Made by a program: the position numbers and the translations under genes
Notes under the pieces: model-generated
Databases searched by the model: none
Seen by the model: only the letters and a program-made list of their open reading frames with translations
Told to the model about the DNA's origin: nothing
NCBI GenBank assembly: GCA_001798135.1
Contig: MGRJ01000004.1
Span: 50,016-114,015 of the forward strand
DNA length: 64,000 nt
Direction: 5' to 3'
Source of the DNA: Deltaproteobacteria bacterium RIFCSPHIGHO2_02_FULL_40_28
Lineage (GTDB): Bacteria; UBA10199; 2-12-FULL-40-28
Shown here: one piece after another, positions 44,191 to 53,216 of the stretch
How the letters are laid out: every line of letters starts with the position of its first letter
Position numbering within the stretch: position 1 is the stretch's first letter

Positions 44191-46323
44191 ATGTTAAAAA
44201 AATTAGGACTTGGCGATTTTAATGAATTTCTTTCCAAACATAGCGATATTGTTTTGGCTGTATTGGTTATTGCTGTTTTGGGAATGATCATCGTTCCTCT
44301 GCCTCCTTTTTTACTCGATATTTTCCTCACAATTTCCATCAGTCTTGGTGTGATTATTTTACTTGTTTCTCTCTACATTACCGATGCCCTTAAATTAGCT
44401 TCTTTTCCAACCATTCTTTTAATGACCACTCTCTATCGTTTGTCCTTAAATATTTCCACCACACGTCTCATTCTTTCTCAAGGCTATGCGGGTGAAGTGG
44501 TTGAGGCTTTTGGTAATTTTGTGGCCAGTGGTAATTTTGTTGTTGGTATTGTTTTGTTTCTCATTATTACTCTCGTTAATTTTATTGTTGTTGCCAAAGG
44601 TGCCGAGCGTGTTTCTGAAGTGGCTGCCCGTTTTACATTGGATGCCATGCCCGGAAAACAAATGAGTATCGATGCCGATTTGCGTGCGGGTACCATCACC
44701 ATGGAGCAAGCCCAAGAAAGACGCAGAACTCTTCAACGTGAATCACAAATGTATGGAGCCATGGACGGTGCCATGAAATTTGTGAAGGGCGATGCCATTG
44801 CGGGCATCGTTATTACAGCCATTAACATCATTGGAGGCTTACTTATTGGTGTGGTTCAACATGATATGAAGTTGGGAGAAGCTGCCAAACTTTTTACTCT
44901 TTTAACCATTGGTGATGGTTTAGTGAGCATGCTTCCAGCCTTTATTATTTCTATGTCGGCGGGTGTGGTTGTAACACGGGTTGCTTCCGATTCTAAGGAT
45001 ACCAATTTGGGTCGCGATATTATTACCCAAATGACGGCCTATCCAAAAGTTTTCATGATTGCAGGTTCTCTTTTGATTGGTTTGGGTTTAGTGCCAGGTT
45101 TACCAAAAGTTCCTTTCTTTATCTTGGGCTCCCTACTTTTAGCTTATTCTTTTTATTCACGTAAAAAGCGTGATGAAAAAATACAAGAAATTGTGGCGCA
45201 ACCCAAGGAAGAAAAAGTGAAGAAGGCTTTAGAAAAACATGGAGACCACCTGCCCTTTATTATGCCATCCCCCATATCTTTAGAAGTGGGTTCTGCCCTT
45301 ATTCCATTTGTGGATGATTCAAAGGATGGAGGGAGGTTTATCAACGAACTAATTCCTCTTTTGCGTCATGGTTTGTATTATGAATTGGGAGTTAACTTTC
45401 CAGGTATTCAAGTGCGTGGCCAAACCGTGGATATGGAAGCCGAAGCCTATGTGATTAACATCAACGAAGTGCCGGTGGCTCGTGGCAAGGTATCACAAGG
45501 GTGTATTTTAGTGGGCGAACCTTTGGAGCAACTTCAACTTTTTAATATTACAGGAAAAGAAACCATTCATCCCATTGATGGTTCTGTTGTAACCTGGGTG
45601 TCAGAACAATACAAAGATGTAGCTGTTCAGGCAGGATTTCGGATGTGGGATATTTCGGAATATCTCATTTTGCACCTTTCTTACCTGTTACGAAAACATG
45701 CCCACGAGTTTTTGGGTTTACAAGAAGTACAAACTCTTTTAACCGAATTAGAAAAATCACATCCGGCCTTAGTAAAGGAATTGGTTCCAAAATATATTAC
45801 GGTGCTTCAACTTTCTGAAGTTTTTCAACGCTTGGTGCAAGAAGAAGTGGCCATTAGAGATTTGAAAAATATTTTTTCAACTCTTGCCCAATGGGCTGAA
45901 ATTGAAAGAAATACTCTGGCCTTAACAGAACATATTCGTGGAGGTTTAAAACGGTATATTACCCATAAGTATGCGGGCCATACTAACACCCTGGCTGTTT
46001 ATCTTTTGGATCCAGGCATTGAAGACATGGTGCGTGATGCTATTCGTTCAACAGAAAAAGGTAATTATTTGGCCCTCGATCCAGAAGTAACCCAGGAAAT
46101 TATTGAAGCTGTTGGAAAAGAAATAGCTTCTCATCCTTTTCCTCCTGGAGCCAAACCCCCTGTTATTTTAACAACAGCTGAAGTAAGGCGTTATTTTAGA
46201 AAAATTATCGAACTTGAATTTCCTCAGCTTTCTGTGCTTTCCTACCAAGAGCTTGCCGAGAACCTGCGTATTCAACCCATTGCCAGGGTTAATCTCCCTC
46301 GCTTGCAAGCAGCTAATCAGTAA
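44191..46323 (+). CDS. sctV: Type III secretion export gate protein SctV
   Basis: Large FHIPEP-family export gate. About eight N-terminal membrane helices (up to residue about 320) precede the cytoplasmic nonamer-forming domain. Diagnostic for the virulence branch rather than flagellar FlhA are DADLRAGTITMEQAQERRRTLQRESQMYGAMDGAMKFVKGDAIAGI and the SDSKDTNLGRDI loop. 710 residues from the ATG at 44191; a TTG at 44179 is less likely. No other type III or flagellar gene lies in the window, and the next gene is bioF, overlapping by 1 nt. Confidence 0.88.
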   Translation: MLKKLGLGDFNEFLSKHSDIVLAVLVIAVLGMIIVPLPPFLLDIFLTISISLGVIILLVSLYITDALKLASFPTILLMTTLYRLSLNISTTRLILSQGYAGEVVEAFGNFVASGNFVVGIVLFLIITLVNFIVVAKGAERVSEVAARFTLDAMPGKQMSIDADLRAGTITMEQAQERRRTLQRESQMYGAMDGAMKFVKGDAIAGIVITAINIIGGLLIGVVQHDMKLGEAAKLFTLLTIGDGLVSMLPAFIISMSAGVVVTRVASDSKDTNLGRDIITQMTAYPKVFMIAGSLLIGLGLVPGLPKVPFFILGSLLLAYSFYSRKKRDEKIQEIVAQPKEEKVKKALEKHGDHLPFIMPSPISLEVGSALIPFVDDSKDGGRFINELIPLLRHGLYYELGVNFPGIQVRGQTVDMEAEAYVININEVPVARGKVSQGCILVGEPLEQLQLFNITGKETIHPIDGSVVTWVSEQYKDVAVQAGFRMWDISEYLILHLSYLLRKHAHEFLGLQEVQTLLTELEKSHPALVKELVPKYITVLQLSEVFQRLVQEEVAIRDLKNIFSTLAQWAEIERNTLALTEHIRGGLKRYITHKYAGHTNTLAVYLLDPGIEDMVRDAIRSTEKGNYLALDPEVTQEIIEAVGKEIASHPFPPGAKPPVILTTAEVRRYFRKIIELEFPQLSVLSYQELAENLRIQPIARVNLPRLQAANQ

Positions 46324-47534
46324 TGAAATCTTTTTTTGAAGACCAAGTTGAAGAATTAAAAAGCAAAGATCTTCTTCGTATTGAGAAGATAGTAGAGAGT
46401 GATCAAGGCCCTGTTGTAAAATGCCAAGGGAAAACTGTTCTTAATTTTTCATCTAACAATTATTTGGGACTAGCAAATCATCCCAGGCTAAAAAAGGCCG
46501 CTATTCAGGCCATAGAGCGCTATGGGGTTGGTTCGGGGGCCTCCCGTTTAATTACAGGTACCATGAGTTTGCATCAGGAATTAGAAAAAGTTTTGGCCGG
46601 GTTTAAAGGATGCGAGGCTAGTCTTATTTTTAATTCAGGTTATCATGCTAATATTGGTGTTATTACTGCTTTGGTTGATCCTAATGATGTTATTTTTTCA
46701 GATGAGTTAAATCATGCCAGTCTTATCGATGGATGTCGTCTTTCTAAGGCTTCTGTGATGATTTATCGCCATTCTGATATGCGTCATTTAAGGGAATTGC
46801 TTAAAAGTCATGTTGAACAAAAGAGAAAAGAAAAAAAACAAGGCGTTCAAATTTCATCAAAGCTTTTAATTGTAACTGATACTGTATTTTCCATGGATGG
46901 CGATTTATGTCTTTTGCCAGCACTGATGAAATTAGCTGATGATTTCGATGCTCAAATTTTTGTTGATGAAGCTCATGCCACGGGAGTATTTGGAGAAAAA
47001 AGTCGGGGAGTTGTTGAGCACTATGGTATTTCAAGTAAGAAGAAGAATCTTATTCAAATGGGTACCTTAGGCAAAGCTCTTGGTTCTTTTGGAGCCTATG
47101 TTTGTGGGCCAAAGGCTTTTTGTGATTTTTTAAAAAATAAAGCCAGAACCTATGTTTTTACAACAGCTCTTCCACCTGCAGTATTAGCAGCTACCTTGGA
47201 GGCTATTCGTTTAATCAATCAAGATTTGTCTTTAAAAAATCAACTTTGGAGAAATGTAGAATATTTTAAAAGGGGATTAACCCAAGTTATTGCAAATTCA
47301 TCTTATGAACTTTTAAAAACCGATTCTCCTATTTTTCCTATTTTAGTTGGTTCTCAATCAAGAACCATGGATTTATCACAGAAATTATTTGATGAGGGAA
47401 TTTGGATTCAGGGAATTAGGCCACCCACAGTTCCTGATGGCACCTCGCGCCTCCGTCTTACGTTGATGGCAACCCATACCAAAGAACATTTGGATAAATG
47501 TCTTGTGACATTGGAAAAGGTTTTAAAATTATGA
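46323..47534 (+). CDS. bioF: 8-amino-7-oxononanoate synthase
   Basis: PLP-dependent alpha-oxoamine synthase of biotin synthesis. NFSSNNYLGLANHPRLKKA and YGVGSGASRLITGTMSLHQELE are the N-terminal signature, FVDEAHATGVFGEKSRG binds PLP, and MGTLGKALGSFGAYVCG carries the PLP lysine. 403 residues. It starts within the sctV stop (TAATG). BioA lies 1.9 kb downstream after a short accessory insert, which supports BioF over 2-amino-3-ketobutyrate ligase. Confidence 0.88.
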   Translation: MKSFFEDQVEELKSKDLLRIEKIVESDQGPVVKCQGKTVLNFSSNNYLGLANHPRLKKAAIQAIERYGVGSGASRLITGTMSLHQELEKVLAGFKGCEASLIFNSGYHANIGVITALVDPNDVIFSDELNHASLIDGCRLSKASVMIYRHSDMRHLRELLKSHVEQKRKEKKQGVQISSKLLIVTDTVFSMDGDLCLLPALMKLADDFDAQIFVDEAHATGVFGEKSRGVVEHYGISSKKKNLIQMGTLGKALGSFGAYVCGPKAFCDFLKNKARTYVFTTALPPAVLAATLEAIRLINQDLSLKNQLWRNVEYFKRGLTQVIANSSYELLKTDSPIFPILVGSQSRTMDLSQKLFDEGIWIQGIRPPTVPDGTSRLRLTLMATHTKEHLDKCLVTLEKVLKL

Positions 47535-47540
47535 AAAAAC

Positions 47541-47864
47541 ATCTTTGTCATTGATGACGCATTTTATCTGGGGTCCATCGGGATTCACCAAAAGCTCGAT
47601 GGCACAGGTTACCGTCTGACTTATCCAACTAAGAAATCTCCCCTAAATCAGCGACCTATTTTCCATCCCATCAATCGCGAAACCTGAGCCGCTATCGAGA
47701 GTGCCATTTTTGAAAAACTGAAAAAAGACATCGAAAACTGCCCGAATCCGGGCAATCCAAAGACCCAGATGATGTGCCAAATCCGGGAATCTTTGATTGA
47801 ATTTTCACCCATAAAATTATACGGTTGCAATTCTCAAAATTTTGACGGGATTGAATCAATGTAA
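47541..47864 (+). pseudogene. Decayed SpoVG-like gene
   Basis: The frame IFVIDDAFYLGSIGIHQK, then LDGTGYRLTYPTKK and FHPINRET, resembles the SpoVG/septation family core (RLxYPTKK...FHPIN). It has no start codon because it joins the end of bioF, and it is broken by a TGA at 47685-47687. The frame then reopens (AAIESAIFEKLKKDIE) and ends at 47862. TGA is used as a normal stop elsewhere in the window, so recoding is unlikely. SpoVG-like genes of this type are common in mobile DNA. Confidence 0.6.
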
Positions 47865-48041
47865 AACTCTGATAACTACAGAGGATCAACAATATGTTTT
47901 CAAACAGAGTTAGAGAAATTTTAAAAACCCATCGGCAAACTACTGAACTGGGTAAAAGAAATTTGGCGAAGTAGAGAGAAAACTTGATGAAACTCAACAT
48001 CGACCACATGACTGAACCCGATGAAATAGAATGGAAGCGTA
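47865..48041. other. Intergenic segment without a clear gene
   Basis: 177 nt between the decayed SpoVG-like gene and the YhcG-type gene. A 22-codon frame at 47987-48055 (MKLNIDHMTEPDEIEWKRNA) overlaps the next start. It may be a remnant; no function can be assigned. Confidence 0.4.
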
Positions 48042-49181
48042 ATGCCGAAACGTAAAACACAATTAATGTCGGTAAAACACCCCAAGCTGACTTTTAGCCA
48101 GCTTGTCTCTGCTATTCGTGAGGCGGACCACTATTTTTCTTCGCAAGCGAATCGAGCAGTCAATGTCAGTCTTACTTTGCGGAACTGGATCGTGGGTTAT
48201 TACATCTCGGAATTCGAGCTTCATGGAAAAGATCGAGCCGATTATGGAGAAAAACTCTTAAGCGAACTTGCCAAAGAGCTTGGACGGGCCAAGATCAGCA
48301 ATTGCGAAATAAGGCAACTGTATGATTATATTAAGTTTTATAGAGTATATCCCGAGATTGTGCGGACGCTGTCGGCACAATTCAAGCCATTGATGTCCGG
48401 GAAACTTACGATCCATAAGGAAATTGTGCCGACAGCGTCGGCACAATTTAGTCTTCCGCCAGATAAGCTCATTACCGGTCTTTCTTATAGCATGTTTAAA
48501 TTGCTCGCTGAAATTGACGATCCTTTGAAACGCGTATTTTATGAAATCGAAAGTATCAGAGGCAATTGGTCAGTTCGTGACTTAAAACGCCAGATCGCCA
48601 GCCTTTATTTTGAAAGGTCTGGCCTCTCAAAAAATAAGAAGAAACTAGCGACCCTGACTCAAAAAAATGTTCAAGGAATGGATTCCAAGTTGACTATTCG
48701 CGACCCGTATATTTTCGAATTTCTTGGCATCAAGGCAAAAGAGGTCATGGCTGAATCAACTTTGGAAGCGGCACTTCTCAATAAACTGCAGGATTTCTTG
48801 TTTGAGCTGGGGCACGGCTTTTGTTTTGAGGCGTCCCAGAAAAGAATTCTCATCGATGGAAAGCATTATTTCGTTGACCTTGTTTTCTACCATCGAATTC
48901 TGAAATGTCATGTATTGATCGAACTCAAGGTGGATGAATTTAATCACGAGCATTTAGGCCAGCTGAATACCTATGTGAGCTGGTTCAGAAAGAACATGAC
49001 GAAGCATGATGACAATCAGCCGGTTGGCATTCTTTTATGCACGAAAAAAAATCACGCTCTTGCCGAATACGCTTTGGCTGGTATGAATAACAAATTATTT
49101 GTATCGAAGTACCAAGTGGAGTTACCCAAGAAAAAGGAGATAGAAAAATTCTTGGAGGCCACATTAAAAACGATCGAATAA
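48042..49181 (+). CDS. YhcG-type PDDEXK nuclease (DUF1016)
   Basis: 379 residues with the two-part YhcG architecture. The N-terminal helical domain includes VNVSLTLRNWIVGYYISEFE and LLSELAKELG; the C-terminal PD-(D/E)xK domain has HYFVDLVFYHRILKCHVLIELKVDEFNHEHLGQLNTY, with D and E-x-K catalytic residues, then PVGILLCTKKN. A GGAAG lies 4 nt upstream of the ATG. Composition is visibly richer in G and C than flanking bioF and bioA, suggesting transfer. The variable middle region (TLSAQF ... TASAQF) is coded by an 18-bp inverted repeat (48364-48381 / 48422-48439). Confidence 0.9.
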   Translation: MPKRKTQLMSVKHPKLTFSQLVSAIREADHYFSSQANRAVNVSLTLRNWIVGYYISEFELHGKDRADYGEKLLSELAKELGRAKISNCEIRQLYDYIKFYRVYPEIVRTLSAQFKPLMSGKLTIHKEIVPTASAQFSLPPDKLITGLSYSMFKLLAEIDDPLKRVFYEIESIRGNWSVRDLKRQIASLYFERSGLSKNKKKLATLTQKNVQGMDSKLTIRDPYIFEFLGIKAKEVMAESTLEAALLNKLQDFLFELGHGFCFEASQKRILIDGKHYFVDLVFYHRILKCHVLIELKVDEFNHEHLGQLNTYVSWFRKNMTKHDDNQPVGILLCTKKNHALAEYALAGMNNKLFVSKYQVELPKKKEIEKFLEATLKTIE

Positions 49182-49360
49182 AAGTGCCACAGTCTCTGGC
49201 ACAATTGGGCAACAGACTGTTGCGGAAGCTACAACCCTTTGAAGGCACAAAGGAACTTTGTTCGATTCAGGACTTCAGTATGCCAAAACGGTATGGCATG
49301 GTGATAAGTTGGATCGACTCTGGCTCATCGAAGCCCAAAATCCAGGGCGGGTCCATTCTT

Positions 49361-49403
49361 TTATCGCGAGCCCCAAAGGGACCCCTTCGGGGCTCACGAT
49401 GAC
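49361..49403. repeat. REP-like hairpin between the YhcG gene and bioA
   Basis: GAGCCCC (49368-49374) and GGGGCTC (49389-49395) form a hairpin flanked by TCGC and ACGATGAC. The GATGAC end matches the REP-like family. The rest of the 236-nt gap shows no gene. Confidence 0.6.
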
Positions 49404-49417
49404 TTAAAGTAAAATAA

Positions 49418-50704
49418 ATGGTAAATCAAAATCGAAATAAAAATTTAAAAGATCTCGATCGTGCTCTTATTTGGCATCCCTTTACTCAAATGAGAGATTA
49501 TGAAAAAGAAGACCCTCTTATTATTGAGAGAGGAGAAGGAAATTATTTAATTGATATCGATGGGAAAAAATATCTGGATGGGATTTCATCCCTTTGGGTT
49601 ATTCTTCATGGGCATAATCGAGCCGAAATTAATGAAGCTATTAAAAAACAAATTGATCTTATTGCGCATTCTACTCTACTTGGTTTATCTCATGTTACCT
49701 CTATTGAATTTGCAGAAAAACTTTTAAGTCATGTTCCGGAAGGTCTTAAAAAAGTTTTTTATTCAGATAGTGGTTCTACAGCTGTAGAAATCGCTATCAA
49801 AATGGCTTTTCAATACCACCAGCAATCAATTAACCCCTCTTCCTTGGAAAAAACAAAATTTCTTACCTTCGAAAATGCTTATCATGGGGATACCCTTGGT
49901 GCTGTTGGTGTTGGAGGGATTGATCTTTTCCATGAAATTTACAAACCTCTTCTTTTTCAAGCCATTAAGGCCAATGCATCAAATGCAGTGGAGCTTATCG
50001 CTAAGCATCATCAGGAATTGGCAGCTGTGATTATTGAACCTATGATTCAGGGAGCAGCCGGAATGCTTTTACACCCCAAGGGGCTTTTAGGTGAGTTGAG
50101 AAAAGTGTGTGACGAGTTTGATGTGCTTTTAATTTTTGATGAAGTAGCCACGGGTTTTGGCAGAACAGGTAAAATGTTTGCGTGTGAACACGAAAATATA
50201 ACCCCAGATCTCATGTGTGTAGCTAAGGGAATTAGCGGGGGATATCTCCCTTTGGCAGTCACATTAACTACACAAAAAGTTTATGAAGGTTTTTTAGCAG
50301 AATATAAGGAACTTAAAACTTTTTTTCATGGGCATACGTATACGGGAAACCCTTTAGCGTGTGCTGCAGGTATAGCCAGCCTTGAAATTTTTGAAAAAGA
50401 AAAGGTAATTGAAAAAATTCAACCCAAGATTGAAAAATTTAAGGAAGGGCTCAAAAAATTTTTGGAGTTAAAATGTGTAAAAGAAATTCGTCAAGTGGGA
50501 TTGATGATGGGTATTGAATTAGGGCCTTACTCTCTAGAAGAAAAACGGGGAATAAAAACTATTTTAGAGGCCAGGAAGAGGGGAGTGATTCTTCGTCCCT
50601 TAGGCAATGTGATTGTGTTGATGCCTCCTCTTTCCATAACGATGGATGAAATTGATTGTTTACTTCAAGTGACCTTCGAAAGTATTGACCGAGTGAATTC
50701 ATAA
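49418..50704 (+). CDS. bioA: Adenosylmethionine--8-amino-7-oxononanoate aminotransferase
   Basis: Class III PLP aminotransferase of biotin synthesis. IWHPFTQMRDY near the N-terminus is the BioA signature (SAM/KAPA site). YSDSGSTAVEIAIKMA binds phosphate, LIFDEVATGFGRTGKMFACEH carries the PLP Asp, and CVAKGISGGYLPLAVTL the PLP lysine. 428 residues. Downstream serS starts 15 nt later. Confidence 0.94.
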   Translation: MVNQNRNKNLKDLDRALIWHPFTQMRDYEKEDPLIIERGEGNYLIDIDGKKYLDGISSLWVILHGHNRAEINEAIKKQIDLIAHSTLLGLSHVTSIEFAEKLLSHVPEGLKKVFYSDSGSTAVEIAIKMAFQYHQQSINPSSLEKTKFLTFENAYHGDTLGAVGVGGIDLFHEIYKPLLFQAIKANASNAVELIAKHHQELAAVIIEPMIQGAAGMLLHPKGLLGELRKVCDEFDVLLIFDEVATGFGRTGKMFACEHENITPDLMCVAKGISGGYLPLAVTLTTQKVYEGFLAEYKELKTFFHGHTYTGNPLACAAGIASLEIFEKEKVIEKIQPKIEKFKEGLKKFLELKCVKEIRQVGLMMGIELGPYSLEEKRGIKTILEARKRGVILRPLGNVIVLMPPLSITMDEIDCLLQVTFESIDRVNS

Positions 50705-50719
50705 TGTTACGAAGAGATT

Positions 50720-51964
50720 ATGCTCGATATTCGGTGGATTTCAGACAATCAAGAGAGTTTTAAAAAGGCCATGAAAAACCGGGGAGTGGAAGTTAATGTA
50801 CCCGAGCTTTTATTCCTTTATGAAGCCAAAAAAAAGGCCCAAGCCAATTTTGATCAATTAAGAGCTCATCAAAATTCTACTTCCAAGGAAATTGCAAAAC
50901 TTCAAAAAGAAAAAAAGGATGCCTCGGTTTTTTTAAAAGAAATGCAGGAAGTAGCGGCTAAGATCAAAGATTTGCAAGCCAAAGATTCCAATTTAGAGGA
51001 TCAACTCAAACAGAACTTATTAGTTATTCCTAATGTTCCTCAAGATGATGTGCCCGTTGCTGGAGATGTTACTGGCAACAAAGAAATAAAAAAATGGGGG
51101 GAACCCCCCACTTTTAATTTTAAACCCAGGCAACATTGGGAAATTGGGGAAAAGCTAGGCATTCTTGATTTTGAGCGTGGGGTTAAAATTGCTGGGGCTC
51201 GTTTTACTTTGTATCGAGGAATAGCAGCAAAGCTAGAACGTGCTTTGATTAATTTTATGCTTGAAGAACATACAAAAGCTGGTTACGAAGAAGTACTTCC
51301 TCCTTTTTTAGTGAACGCAGCAAGTTTATTGGGAACAGGCCAACTCCCAAAATTTGAAGCTGATCTTTTTAAAACAACCACCAACCATTATTTGGTTCCT
51401 ACAGCTGAAGTACCCGTTACTAATATTTACCGGGATGAAATTTTAAATAGAGAAAAACTTCCTGTTAAAATGTGTGCTTATACTCCTTGTTTTAGGTCAG
51501 AAGCAGGCTCTTACGGTCAGGATGTTAAGGGCCTCATTCGTCAACATCAATTTAATAAAGTTGAATTAGTGCAACTAGTAACCCCAGAAAAATCTATACA
51601 AGCTTTAGAGAATCTCACTCAAGATGCAGAAAATATTTTACAAAAACTAAATCTTTCTTATCGCGTTGTAGTTTTGTGCACGGGAGATATGGGTTTTGGA
51701 TCAGCTAAAACTTATGATATCGAAGTGTGGTTACCTGGACAAAATACCTATCGTGAAATTTCTTCTTGCACCAACTTTTGTGATTTCCAAGCTCGTCGTT
51801 TAAATCTTCGTTATAAGGATGCTGCCACTAAAAAAAATCAATACGTTCACACCTTAAATGGATCTGGTTTAGCAGTGGGCCGCACCCTTGTTGCCATTTT
51901 AGAGAACTATCAAAAACCTGATGGAAGTTTTGATATTCCAAAAGCCTTAAACCCCTATCTATAA
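50720..51964 (+). CDS. serS: Serine--tRNA ligase
   Basis: Class II synthetase with an N-terminal antiparallel coiled coil (about residues 30-100) that grips the tRNA long arm. Motif 2 is [29 protein letters not shown] and motif 3 [34 protein letters not shown] is the serine-site segment. 414 residues. GAAGAG lies 3 nt before the ATG. Confidence 0.97.
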   Translation: MLDIRWISDNQESFKKAMKNRGVEVNVPELLFLYEAKKKAQANFDQLRAHQNSTSKEIAKLQKEKKDASVFLKEMQEVAAKIKDLQAKDSNLEDQLKQNLLVIPNVPQDDVPVAGDVTGNKEIKKWGEPPTFNFKPRQHWEIGEKLGILDFERGVKIAGARFTLYRGIAAKLERALINFMLEEHTKAGYEEVLPPFLVNAASLLGTGQLPKFEADLFKTTTNHYLVPTAEVPVTNIYRDEILNREKLPVKMCAYTPCFRSEAGSYGQDVKGLIRQHQFNKVELVQLVTPEKSIQALENLTQDAENILQKLNLSYRVVVLCTGDMGFGSAKTYDIEVWLPGQNTYREISSCTNFCDFQARRLNLRYKDAATKKNQYVHTLNGSGLAVGRTLVAILENYQKPDGSFDIPKALNPYL

Positions 51965-52023
51965 AGATGGATCCCCGCCTTTCCGCCAAAGGCGGACCAG
52001 CCTCTGGCTGGCGTGAGAATGAC
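51965..52023. repeat. REP-like repeat, diverged copy after serS
   Basis: AGATGGATCCCCGCC, then a CCGCCAAAGGCGG hairpin and CCAGCCTCTGGCTGG hairpin, then GAGAATGACAG. The first part and end match the second half of the repeat at 38384, with a central GC-rich insertion. Confidence 0.65.
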
Positions 52024-52032
52024 AGAATTTGT

Positions 52033-52095
52033 GTAGGGGCGATTCTATGTAATCGCCCCAATTAAGTCAGGGCGAAAACACAGTTTCGCCCCTAC
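52033..52095. repeat. Double-hairpin repeat of the GTAGGGGC family
   Basis: Outer ends GTAGGGGC/GCCCCTAC are inverted. Inside are hairpins GGGCGATT/AATCGCCC and GGGCGAAA/TTTCGCCC. The outer ends are identical to those of the 28-bp palindrome inside nadC (13213-13240). It lies just upstream of the HTH/nucleotidyltransferase operon promoter. Confidence 0.8.
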
Positions 52096-52107
52096 TCATT
52101 TATTATA

Positions 52108-52137
52108 TTGACATAATATATCATGTCATATTATAAT
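52108..52137 (+). promoter_or_regulatory. Promoter/operator of the HTH-nucleotidyltransferase pair
   Basis: TTGACA (52108-52113), 18-nt spacer, TATAAT (52132-52137); the ATG at 52143 follows after 5 nt, so the transcript is probably leaderless. TGACAT (52109-52114) and ATGTCA (52123-52128) are inverted repeats overlapping the -35 box and spacer, as expected for autoregulation by the HTH protein. Confidence 0.72.
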
Positions 52138-52142
52138 AAGAT

Positions 52143-52703
52143 ATGGAATTTATTAAGAAAATTAGAGAAAAAAATAAGCAAACTCAGAGGGGTTTGGCGG
52201 AGGTTTCAGGTGTTGCTTTTGGAACAATTCAACTCGTGGAAAAAGGAGAGAATGTCAGGTTAAAAACCTTGGGAAAAATTGCAGAAGGATTAGGTTATCA
52301 AGTTCATGAATTAAAAGAGCATGTGGATTTTTTTTTCAGAGAAGCTCCTGCTTCTGTTTTTCATGTTGCCAAACAAATGAGTGGAAATAAAGATTGGAAA
52401 ATTCATTTTTTTAATTTTGTAGATTCTTTGAGAAGCACACAAGATATTCACTTAATTCAAAGTGCACCTTATCAAGAAGACTTACCTCAAAATTTGAGAG
52501 CCCTTTTAGCCGCAACCGTAGAAACGATTTGTGATGAAAAAAAAATGAAACACCCTTTATGGTGTGGGGAGATTAATTCTTTGGATGTACCATGGTTTTT
52601 ATCGGGTATTGAAAATCTTAAGGCTATGGCTTTGGTAGAATCACCACTTCATTTTAGAAAAAGAAATATTTTTGTGATGGAAAATTTTCTTTCTAGGGCC
52701 TAA
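52143..52703 (+). CDS. Xre-family HTH regulator, probable antitoxin-like partner
   Basis: 186 residues. The N-terminal HTH_3 domain (IREKNKQTQRGLAEVSGVAFGTIQLVEKGENVRLKTLGKIAEGLG, about 6-52) is followed by a domain of about 130 residues ending PWFLSGIENLKAMALVESPLHFRKRNIFVMENFLSRA. It has no ribosome site and begins 5 nt after TATAAT. The next gene, a nucleotidyltransferase-like protein, starts 2 nt after its stop. A toxin-antitoxin-like module is inferred from order, spacing and operator. Confidence 0.87.
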   Translation: MEFIKKIREKNKQTQRGLAEVSGVAFGTIQLVEKGENVRLKTLGKIAEGLGYQVHELKEHVDFFFREAPASVFHVAKQMSGNKDWKIHFFNFVDSLRSTQDIHLIQSAPYQEDLPQNLRALLAATVETICDEKKMKHPLWCGEINSLDVPWFLSGIENLKAMALVESPLHFRKRNIFVMENFLSRA

Positions 52704-52705
52704 CA

Positions 52706-53215
52706 GTGCTGAGTATTAAAAAAATAAAATCTTTATTTTTTCTTTTAAATGATGAGTTAACAAAAAAGAAGATTAAGGGAGAAATAGGAATTTGTGGTGG
52801 AGCTGTGATGTGTTTGGTATTTCAAACACGAAAGGCAACCAAGGATGTAGATGCCATTTTTGAGCCATCAGCAGAAATACGCAGGGCAGCAAAAATTATT
52901 GCACACAAAGAAGGACTTCCCGAAAACTGGCTTAATGATGCAGCAAAGGCTTATTTTCATGTTGATCCACCCAAGGAAAATATTTTGGAACTTTCTCATT
53001 TGCGCGTGTGGGCTCCTCGTGCAGACTATATGTTAGCCATGAAGTGTCTGGCAGCACGTTTTGATACTTATGATAAAGACGATGTTATTTTTTTAATTGA
53101 ATACCTAGGTCTGCAAAAAACAGAACAGGTTTTTCAACTGATCGAAAAATATTATCCTCATTCCCGTGTTCCTCCCAAAACACAGTTTTTTGTTGAAGAA
53201 TTGTTTGATAAGTAA
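52706..53215 (+). CDS. DUF6036-type nucleotidyltransferase-like protein
   Basis: 169 residues, GTG start. GEIGICGGAVMCLVFQTRKATKDVDAIFEPS has the NTase-fold G-G-x(n)-D-x-D pattern (KDVDAIF). LRVWAPRADYMLAMKCLAARFDTYDKDDVIFLIEYLG resembles the C-terminal part of DUF6036/AbiEii-like proteins, with a KD dyad. It follows an HTH gene by 2 nt. Members of this NTase group occur as toxins in some modules; activity here is unknown. Confidence 0.83.
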   Translation: MLSIKKIKSLFFLLNDELTKKKIKGEIGICGGAVMCLVFQTRKATKDVDAIFEPSAEIRRAAKIIAHKEGLPENWLNDAAKAYFHVDPPKENILELSHLRVWAPRADYMLAMKCLAARFDTYDKDDVIFLIEYLGLQKTEQVFQLIEKYYPHSRVPPKTQFFVEELFDK

Positions 53216-53216
53216 T

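Noticed and set aside
44191..46323. Flagellar FlhA
   Set aside because: The RRRTLQRESQMYGAMDGAMKFVKGDAIAGI segment and the SDSKDTNLGR loop fit the SctV branch, and no flagellar gene is nearby.
47987..48055. 22-codon gene MKLNIDHMTEPDEIEWKRNA before the YhcG gene
   Set aside because: Too short, overlaps the next start, and has no ribosome site; kept only as a possible remnant.
49184..49402. Small plus-strand gene between the YhcG gene and bioA
   Set aside because: No ribosome site, no family pattern, and its end is made of a REP-like hairpin.
52706..53215. Fusion or frameshift between the HTH and nucleotidyltransferase genes
   Set aside because: The HTH gene has a clean TAA, and the next gene has its own GTG start 2 nt later with a full domain.
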